From positions 41,316,945 to 41,380,944 of the forward strand of contig JAOANR010000009.1 of the NCBI GenBank assembly GCA_030278955.1: a DNA stretch of 64,000 bases, given 5' to 3'. Positions 58,101 to 64,000 of this stretch are shown here, one piece after another. The notes under the pieces are model-generated. The model worked only from the letters and a program-made list of their open reading frames with translations, had not been told where the DNA came from and searched no databases. A program made the translations under genes and the position numbers. Numbering within the stretch: position 1 is the stretch's first letter; every line of letters starts with the position of its first letter. The stretch comes from Hygrophila difformis. Lineage: Eukaryota > Streptophyta > Magnoliopsida > Lamiales > Acanthaceae.

Positions 58101-59653
58101 TCGAAATCCCCAAGATCAAACTCAATTAGATTCGCGAAGAATTCGGTGTTTTTAATCACTATCGGGATCCCGTCGTATCGTTTAGAGCACGATATTACCT
58201 TACCCGACGGTAATTGAATTCCTAAGTTAATGCTCTTAGGTGCTGGTAGATCTAACGCGGCTAAGATTCTCGCGGAAATTAAAGAGCATCTTGCGCCCGA
58301 ATCAAACAAAACCTTTACAGGTACGCTTAATGCAGTGAACGTACCTCTGATCACTTCGCCTTGAGTGGCCAAATCCGCTTGATTGATGACGTTCAGACGT
58401 CCCACGGCTCCGCCGTGATTTCCTTGCTGGTTGCGATTCTTGGGTGGCCCTTGAGCTTGTTGGAACCTTTGTCCTTGATTGTTATGCTGATTCGGCCCAG
58501 TTGGGCGATTCCCAGTTGGACGAATCACTAAGTCCAGCCTCTTCTCGATTGTCTCCTCTCGAATTCTACAATCCCTTCTCAGGTGGCCTTCTCTGCCAAA
58601 ACTATAACAAGACCCAGGTTTCGGGCATTCGCGCACCAGATGCGAAATGTTGCATTGCGGGCATCGGGGTATGAAAGCACCCTGATTCCCAGGCCTCCGA
58701 TTTCCATTGCCTCCTTGGTTGAACCCTTTGTTCTCAATTCTTCTCTGTCCTTCATTCTTTGCCAGATCGTTCCCTTTCCTAAAGTTGTGACCATTGTTGT
58801 TGTTCCGGTTCCTCTTATCAAATTGATTCGAGCCCTTGCTCGACTCCCCATGGTCCTTGCGCTTCAGCTGTTGTACCCGTACGATTGCCACTGCACGATC
58901 GTAAATAGCCTGCAGAGTTGTGTGCTGTCCGCCAACTAGAATTTCTCTGATGCTGAGGTTCAGCCCCATCTCAAATTTCTGGGCTTTGTCGGCATCAGTC
59001 GGTACCAATCTTGGAGCGAAACGGACGAGTTCTTTGAATCTCGCGTAGTACTCCTGTACCGTTTGAGTACCCTGACGAAGGTTGATAAACTCTTCGTACT
59101 TAGCCGTCTTCGTGCTAAGGGGGTAAAATCTCTCTCTCATCATCTCCTTGAATTCTTCCCAAAAATAAACTTGCTCGCCATCAGCTAGTCCCCCTTGGTG
59201 GTTCTGCCACCATTCATCCGCCTCCCCACTTAAATAGTACGTAGCTACTCTCACTTTCTCATTCTCGGGACATCTGACGGCGTTCAAAAGCTTGTCAAAT
59301 GTCCTCATCCAGTCTTCTAGCTTTGCGGGATCCTCTTGTCCCTCGTAATGGGGCGGTTGGTATGGGTTTACCATTGCCAGATAGTTAATACGGGCTGCCG
59401 GCGGAGGTACCGCCGCTTGGGCCCTATTAACTTCGGCGTTGCCCAGTGCTATGAGGACTTGCTCTACAGTCCTCAGCCGTGCGCCTACAACATTGGGTAC
59501 AGCTCCCGCCTGACCTCCAACGTTAGGTGGGTTTGCACCTACTGGCCCATTTGCTCCGTCCGGGTTCAGTGGTGCCCCACCTTCGGCGGGTACATTAGGG
59601 TTGGCGTTGTTAGCAGCAGGGTTTTCCCTTCGCGGTCTTCCCCTTGGCGGCAT
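55115..59653 (-). CDS. gag-pol: Gag-pol polyprotein of gypsy element 2
   Basis: One open frame of about 1,512 codons from ATG 59653 ([18 protein letters not shown]); an upstream non-ATG extension of 11 codons is unlikely. In order: gag ([46 protein letters not shown]); zinc knuckle at about residue 350 with a damaged CCHC ([14 protein letters not shown], second Cys replaced by Phe); protease ([14 protein letters not shown], about 447); RT ([42 protein letters not shown] at about 783); RNase H ([41 protein letters not shown]); integrase HHCC ([22 protein letters not shown]) and core ([36 protein letters not shown]). It ends at TAG 55115 just before the chromodomain. Enzymatic motifs look intact; packaging may be impaired. 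Confidence 0.95.
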   Translation of the reverse strand: MPPRGRPRRENPAANNANPNVPAEGGAPLNPDGANGPVGANPPNVGGQAGAVPNVVGARLRTVEQVLIALGNAEVNRAQAAVPPPAARINYLAMVNPYQPPHYEGQEDPAKLEDWMRTFDKLLNAVRCPENEKVRVATYYLSGEADEWWQNHQGGLADGEQVYFWEEFKEMMRERFYPLSTKTAKYEEFINLRQGTQTVQEYYARFKELVRFAPRLVPTDADKAQKFEMGLNLSIREILVGGQHTTLQAIYDRAVAIVRVQQLKRKDHGESSKGSNQFDKRNRNNNNGHNFRKGNDLAKNEGQRRIENKGFNQGGNGNRRPGNQGAFIPRCPQCNISHLVRECPKPGSCYSFGREGHLRRDCRIREETIEKRLDLVIRPTGNRPTGPNQHNNQGQRFQQAQGPPKNRNQQGNHGGAVGRLNVINQADLATQGEVIRGTFTALSVPVKVLFDSGARCSLISARILAALDLPAPKSINLGIQLPSGKVISCSKRYDGIPIVIKNTEFFANLIEFDLGDFDVILGMDFLTQYKAVIECQKQKISLAKSRGRKVVYYMQPRKKNAKVVNALRFYNLIRKGYHLYACYVHNLNDEGNKIDEIPVVKEYPDVFPEDIPWMAPEREVEFTIDLVPGTEPVSKAPYRMAPAEMKELKEQLEELLSKGYIRPSTSPWGAPVLFVKKKDGGLRLCIDYRGLNQVTIKNKYPLPRIEDLFDQLRGASVFSKIDLRSGYHQLRIAEKDIPKTAVRTRYGHYEFTVMSFGLINAPAVFMNLMNSVFRELLDSCVVVFIDDILVYSRDDKEHTKHLHQVLGTLRRNQLYAKLSKCEFWMKEVAFLGHIVSAKGVSVDPAKISAVIDWPAPTRQTEVRSFPGLAGYYRRFVKDFSKIARPMTQLLKKGLKFEWTTECEKSFHELKKRLTTAPVLILPSETEDFEVYSDASKEGLGCVLMQNQRVISYASRQLKPHEENYPTPDLELAAVVFALKIWRHYLYGRTCRMFTDHKSLKYIFTQKELNMRQWRWLELIKDYDLDIAYHEGKANVVADALSRKAKHTTNTLILPSGLYMDLARLETELVHYGTVVERVNAVTIESTVFDEILAAQPDDENLKRIKEKMDEGKAVGFTVHDDGSIRFKGRWCVPHKCEELKQKLMEEGHSTPYSVHPGGDKLYKDLKKIYWWPRMKKDVADFVAKCITCQKVKAVRQKPLGLVRPLEVPSWKWDSISMDFVSGLPRSPRGMNKIWVIVDRLTKTAIFIPMKDNWSMDQLAKAYIDNVVRRHEVPHDIISDRDSRFVSNFWTKLQEALGTHIKMSTAFHPMTDGQTERTIQTLEDKLRACVLEFKGSWENHLPLIEFSYNNSYHASIGMAPFEALYGRKCRSPLCWTKDENSVVVGPQLIEDMSKQIQIVQQKMKAAQDRQKSYADTRRQELEFQVGDKVMLKVSPMKGVMRFGKRGKLSPRYIGPYEILDRVGTLAYQLALPPELSRVHNVFHVSQLKKYVHDPTHVLQTDVIELDDDLTYEE

Positions 59654-59886
59654 TCTGTTAGATAAGCACGCAAGGGTAAGAATCAAATTCTACGGTAAGT
59701 TAGTAGTCAAGTTAGTAAGTCCTAACATCTCAAGTACGCAGAATTCTAAAAGAGACGACGCAACAAAGGAAAAGGAAAATGCTTCACTAGATCATTTAGG
59801 AAAAATTATAAAGCAGCTACAATGGAAGGCAAATCAAGGTAATATGAAATACGGAAAGCAATAGATAATCCAACGATATGATGCGA
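59654..59886 (-). other. Leader between ORF0 and gag of gypsy element 2
   Basis: No ORF. On the minus strand it ends GCTTATCTAACAG then A-ATG of gag. This is a pyrimidine-rich stretch plus AG, as in gypsy element 1. Confidence 0.45.
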
Positions 59887-60351
59887 TCAATCTAGTAGAT
59901 AATCGGGAGAATAGCCGAGGAGTGCCCTGTCATGCTCATACTCGCCATCGGAGTCAAGAGGTATCGGTGGGTCCACTACCTCTGCCTCTGGTTCCTCCTC
60001 ATCCACGCCCTCAATATCAATATACATGTCCAGGTCCTCCTCCTCTTCCTCTTCCTCCTCAGGTTCCGGTGCATTGAGTCGGTTTTGAAGGTCAACAATC
60101 TCATGCTCCAAAGTGAACACACGTCCCCTAAGCATGTGGTTGTTGTGTTGCTCCTCATGAAACAGAGTTTCAAGAGCAGCGATGCGGCCCAAATCCCGAG
60201 CATTCCTCAATTTCTCCAACTCTTTCTCGATACCTTTTACATGATCCTTATATGCACTAACCTCATCACGGCTATGTCTTAACTCATGCATGATACTAGT
60301 CATCGAACATAGCATATCGGTCATCATGTTAAAAAGCTTTGGGTCGGCCAT
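59887..60351 (-). CDS. Leader ORF0 of gypsy element 2: coiled-coil protein with acidic tail
   Basis: 154 codons, intact, starting MADPKLFNMMTDML, between the primer site and gag. Residues about 15-95 show heptad-like hydrophobic spacing (VSAYKDHVKGIEKELEKL, VFTLEHEIVDLQNRL), that is, a long coiled coil. Residues about 96-140 are strongly acidic (a run of Glu, then DLDMYIDIEGVDEEEPE). No enzymatic motif. The shorter, broken counterpart in gypsy element 1 (32688-32927) supports it as a real, conserved gene of this family. Function unknown; it could assemble with Gag or act in trans. I know of no standard name. Confidence 0.65.
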   Translation of the reverse strand: MADPKLFNMMTDMLCSMTSIMHELRHSRDEVSAYKDHVKGIEKELEKLRNARDLGRIAALETLFHEEQHNNHMLRGRVFTLEHEIVDLQNRLNAPEPEEEEEEEEDLDMYIDIEGVDEEEPEAEVVDPPIPLDSDGEYEHDRALLGYSPDYLLD

Positions 60352-60604
60352 CTAAAAATAAATTTTTAACATATCAATATCTTGCACATTTCAAGCACAT
60401 ATGTTAATGCATATGCACCCCCCAAAAAAAATAATATTTTGAGACTTGTCGAATTTTTGAGATATATTTTTCCATGGGTTTTAAAATAAATTTCCTTTCC
60501 ATGGAAATAGTATTTAAAAAGCTTAAAATAATATTTAATATCTTGGGCCTCTATATTGGGCCAAAAAATAATAGCTTTTAAAAAAAAATAAATAAATAAT
60601 TCGG
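60352..60604 (-). other. Leader between primer site and ORF0
   Basis: AT-rich, with GGGCC/GGCCC words on an A/T background, like the leader of gypsy element 1. No ORF supported. Confidence 0.5.
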
Positions 60605-60616
60605 GCTCTGATACCA
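60605..60616 (-). promoter_or_regulatory. Primer-binding site (initiator tRNA-Met)
   Basis: TGGTATCAGAGC on the minus strand, three bases from the 5' LTR end. Confidence 0.93.
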
Positions 60617-60619
60617 CTT

Positions 60620-63171
60620 TGTAACACCCCGGATTTGGTCACCCAGGCCGGGACGCTACCGCCACACCCTTCCAAACAAAACCCGATTAAATCGAGCTTA
60701 TTTAAAAGGATGCTAAGGCTTAAGTTGCATCATTGACTTAAAAATATTTAAAAACCATTCAAATAAGCCCGAAGTTTAATCAGCGTATAATACACGTAAT
60801 AATATTAAGCAGTGCGGAAGCAAAAATAAACAGGGCCAAAACATGCGGCCAAAACCAGAGTCTGAGTCCAATGCATAAATTAAAAATAATTGAAATGCGA
60901 CAAGTCTTGTTTTTAAAATGGAAATCCCATCCCTTCATGCGATGCTTACTCTGCGAAATCTGAAAAGAAAATAAAACAGTAATTTATCAGTACAAATGTA
61001 CTGCGTAAGTTAATATATAGCACAACGAATTTTAAAAGTTTTTAGGAGAGTATACAAAATAATATATTTATTTAAAAAGACGAATAAATAAATTAATTTA
61101 AAATCTCTTACACATATTCCACGAATATTTTACCAATGTTAGTTATGATCGAGGACACCCCATTAATATATCCTAGGGACGAACCCACAGGATCAACCTT
61201 TGGGACTTTATACCCACAAGGACTCAAACATATCCTAGGGACGAACCCTTGGGATCAACCTCTGGGACTCGTACCCACGAGGTAAGTGCATGCAGCGGAC
61301 CCTATACAGATACACTCCGGAGCCCTAGATAACCCATACGGATACATCTAGGAGTATAGACTCATACATCACAATAATCAATGCCGTTTTGGCTACAAAA
61401 GAGGGGGCGGCCCAACGAGCTCACGCCAAGTGCACTTACCCTCTAACACATGGCATCCCACTCGATCAAAACCTCCAAAGTTTAAAATTCACATTTTTAT
61501 CATTCCAATATATTCGCCACATATCCAGATTTCATACATATCCAAAACCGAGTAGCAATCGACTCTTAGTTCATCGAATAATCAAAATAGCATTTACCGA
61601 CCAAAAATGACATTATAGCAGTTTCTGAAATCGCCTTTAAAAATGCAGTAAACAATTTTTAAAAATTCTGGAAAAATTACAGTGGCTAGGAATCATCAAA
61701 ATAAGCATTTTTCATAGAAATAGCCATCTCAAAATTCGGACTCTAAACTGGTCATTTTAATCGATTTCAGAAAGCTATTGATTTACAATTTCGCATACTT
61801 CAGTAAATTCGACCACAATGAGTTCAAAAATTCATAACAATTTCATACATGCTCCAAAAATCATGAAATTTTACAGGGATGTTCTAGACACATATTAGAA
61901 CAAGTTTCATGAAGACATCAAGCACTAAAAACGATCATAGGCAAGAGTGAATCGAACAACAAAACTGACTACATACATACATTAAATCTGTCAACTTATA
62001 TGCAGAAAATACCAGATCGAATTTGGGTGACCAAAACATGTCCAAAAATTATAAAAATTTACAGAGAGCATCTTTAGGACATTAGGAACAAGTTTCATTT
62101 TGGAAGGTTCTCCTAAAAATGTACGGATCATGGTCGAATTCACAGAACAATAAGATTGGTCATAGGAAAACCCTATTTGGCAGATTTTGTAAGAAAGAGA
62201 GATGATCCAATATCTCGAGTTATACTCAACCAAAACTCCTAAAAATTGACGTGCAAAATATTAACTTACTTGGGATGAGTTTAGGATCGAAATTTCTCTT
62301 GGTAGAACTTCCTCGATCGTCCGGATCGGCCTCAACAGTCCCTTCCTCCTACGATGGATCCTATATTCGAACGGTTGGAGAAATTCTTATCTTAGAGGCC
62401 TGTATTACGAGTTTAGGACTAAGGAAAATGAATGAAATCCTCACTTACCCAAGTAATTATAGAGTGGAAGTGCCAACTTCGAAAGAAACCTCTGCAATTC
62501 CTATGAACAACTCTCAACTCTCACAAACACTCCAATGATCTCAGATTTTTCAAACAAATGAAATGGAGAGGGGTTGTGAGGTTAAATAGAAGTGGGAATC
62601 TGAAATGATTGGCATCCAATGATGGCATTAAGACCCTAGGTGAGTGGTGAGTGCTTGATGACTGATAACTCCCGAAGTTAAAGCTCCCATACCCCCACTA
62701 CTCCACCTTGCTCAACCATGGTCCAACTAATGCCTCATCAAGCTTGTAAGTCACCTTAATCAAGGTTTGTGGAGGTTAACACACCCCAAAATCTATCCAA
62801 AATCATCCCCACACACCCTCCAACGTCTGGAAATCAATTTGGAGTCGTTAGGAATCGTCCACCACCGAATTCATGACATGAAACGCATAGGGCGTTATGA
62901 GTTCGCCATAACAGCAGGGTGGCGTGCTGGTGGCGCGCACCGCGCCGCCACCGCGCGGCCACCAGCCTGCGATTTTTTTTTTAATAAATAATATTATGAT
63001 TTTTAATCTCTTAAAAATCATAATATGAATTATCCGAGATTGTTGGGATAATTCGATACATCTATCCCGAGTCGCGATTATCCGAAATATTTAATTCCAC
63101 TCTCTCGGAATTATTTCGATTTCGATAAATAAATCCAAATTCGTAAATTTTGGATTTTTTCGGGTATTACA
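60620..63171 (-). repeat. 5' LTR of gypsy element 2
   Basis: 2,552 bp; the same as the 3' LTR apart from about 30 point differences and a few single-base indels. The promoter-like TATTTAA is near 62580 on the minus strand. ORFs inside (for example 61389-61610) appear in both LTRs and look like chance. Confidence 0.93.
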
Positions 63172-63176
63172 TGCTA

Positions 63177-64000
63177 GTTTAGGATTGGCGAAGGTATCCG
63201 AAGGAGATAAGAGGTGGTTGTCAAGGGGCTTATCGGAGGAGGAAGTGAGGTCGGCAGTGTGGAGTTGCGATGGCAATCGGGCGCCTGGCCCTGATGGCTT
63301 CAACATAGGCTTCTTCAAAAAGCATTGGGAAATCCTGAAGGGTGATGTTATGGGAATTTTCAGAGAATTGGAAAGGGATGGAATTCTGCCAAAGGAATTT
63401 GGTGGCTCGTTTATTGCATTGATACCTAAGGTGGACAACCCTATGGAATTTGGAGACTTCCGGCCTATATCATTAGTAGGGAGTGTGTATAAGGTGGTGA
63501 CAAAAGTTTTGTCGAGAAGGCTGCAGGAGATACTGGACAAGATGGTCGGGCCATCCCAGATGGCTTTTATAAAAGGAAGACAGATCCTAGATGGGGTGTT
63601 GGTGGCATCTGAGGTGATACACTCCACACAGGCTTCAGGCAGGAGGGGTTTCATCTTGAAGTTAGATTTTGCAAAGGCTTATGACAACGTATCGTGGGAA
63701 TCATTATTCCGGATTTTGGAGGAAATGAATTTTGGAGATACCTGGATTAGGTGGATTAAGGGTTGTGTTTCCTCTGCCACAGCGGCTATTTTAATAAATG
63801 GCTCACCTACCAATTTCTTTATGATGGAGAAGGGGTTGAGACAGGGGGATCCGATTTCCCCGTATCTCTTCGTGCTTGTAGCCGAGGTACTGAGTACGTT
63901 GGTGACTAATGCAACTAATTGTGGGCTGTATAAGGGGCTGGATTCCGGAGGGGGAGGACCGGTGATTTCACTCCTCCAATATGCGGATGACACCCTCTTA
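63177..64000 (+). pseudogene. LINE ORF2, reverse transcriptase part (continues beyond window)
   Basis: Resumes the RRM LINE after gypsy element 2, in phase with 50968-52213. RT motifs in order: APGPDGFNIGFFKKHW, FRPISLVGSVYKVVTK, QMAFIKGRQILDG, LKLDFAKAYDNVSWESLF, GLRQGDPISPYLFVL and the catalytic YADDTLL at the window edge. The frame is open throughout. The 3' part of ORF2 and the poly-A tail are outside the window. Confidence 0.9.

Larger units (their letters stand above)
52214..63171 (-). mobile_element. Young, nearly intact Tekay/Del-like gypsy retrotransposon
   Basis: Minus strand, 10,958 bp, with two 2,552-bp LTRs (60620-63171 is the 5' LTR in element orientation, 52214-54765 the 3' LTR). 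They differ at roughly 30 positions by eye (about 1.2%). Target duplication TGCTA at 52209-52213 and 63172-63176. It has a primer site, an intact coiled-coil ORF0, an open gag-pol frame of about 1,512 codons and two polypurine tracts. It inserted into ORF2 of the RRM LINE. It belongs to the same group as the element at 29764 but is a separate, younger family member. Confidence 0.95.

Noticed and set aside
1..64000. CRISPR arrays, operons, prophage or bacterial genes
   Set aside because: Introns, plant retrotransposons and a nuclear plastid-targeted gene show eukaryotic plant DNA; no regularly spaced short repeats with unique spacers occur.

Overview
This window reads as nuclear DNA of a flowering plant, probably a eudicot. 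It carries one recognisable host gene, for plastid ribosomal protein bL31c (22748-23260: two exons, a 120-nt GT-AG intron, a transit-peptide-like first exon). Nearly everything else is transposable elements, many nested. The clades are plant clades: a Sirevirus-type Ty1/copia element, two chromodomain Ty3/gypsy elements of Tekay/Del type, plant L1 LINEs (one with an RNA recognition motif in ORF1), Mutator-like elements, CACTA ends, a hAT-like element, Stowaway-like MITEs and tRNA-derived SINE modules. I cannot name the species.

Layout. 1-6.9 kb: AT-rich DNA with old debris (tandem repeats, a CACTA end, a MITE, a decayed minus-strand LINE tail, an older copia pol end and LTR). 6,929-17,109: a complete Sirevirus-like copia element with CATGC target duplications, 918/917-bp LTRs, decayed gag-pol and a long extra env-like frame. 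17.3-17.6 kb: MITE. 17.7-22.2 kb: plant L1 LINE with EN, RT, zf-RVT and RNase H, frameshifted. 22.2-22.5 kb: SINE modules. 22.7-23.3 kb: the bL31c gene. 25.2-25.5 kb: an unrecognised ORF. 25,792-26,332: hAT-like non-autonomous element. 26,715-29,244: Mutator-like element with about 180-bp terminal inverted repeats, a 9-bp target duplication (8/9) and a FAR1-type transposase remnant.

29,764-46,676: a Tekay-like gypsy element (AATTC target duplications), itself sitting in an older LTR. Its 3' LTR is split by a 5.7-kb Mutator-like element (40,819-46,549) carrying a broken gene related to plant-mobile-domain proteins. A MITE lies inside that element. 47.7-48.5 kb: CACTA end and another MITE. From about 48.7 kb a well-preserved RRM-type LINE runs to the window edge. 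It is split in the middle of ORF2 by a young gypsy element (52,214-63,171, minus strand, TGCTA target duplications). The two 2,552-bp LTRs of that element differ at only about 30 positions by eye, and it retains a 1,500-codon gag-pol frame.

The most interesting signals are: (i) a small coiled-coil ORF (called ORF0 here) between the 5' LTR and gag in both gypsy elements, with an acceptor-like AACAG just before both gag start codons; (ii) the plant-mobile-domain-like gene inside a Mutator-like element; (iii) a nearly intact gypsy polyprotein whose chromodomain is cut off by one stop codon and whose zinc knuckle lacks a cysteine; (iv) the Sirevirus env-like frame, broken only by in-frame stops. 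Clade names rest on motifs read by eye; no search was run.
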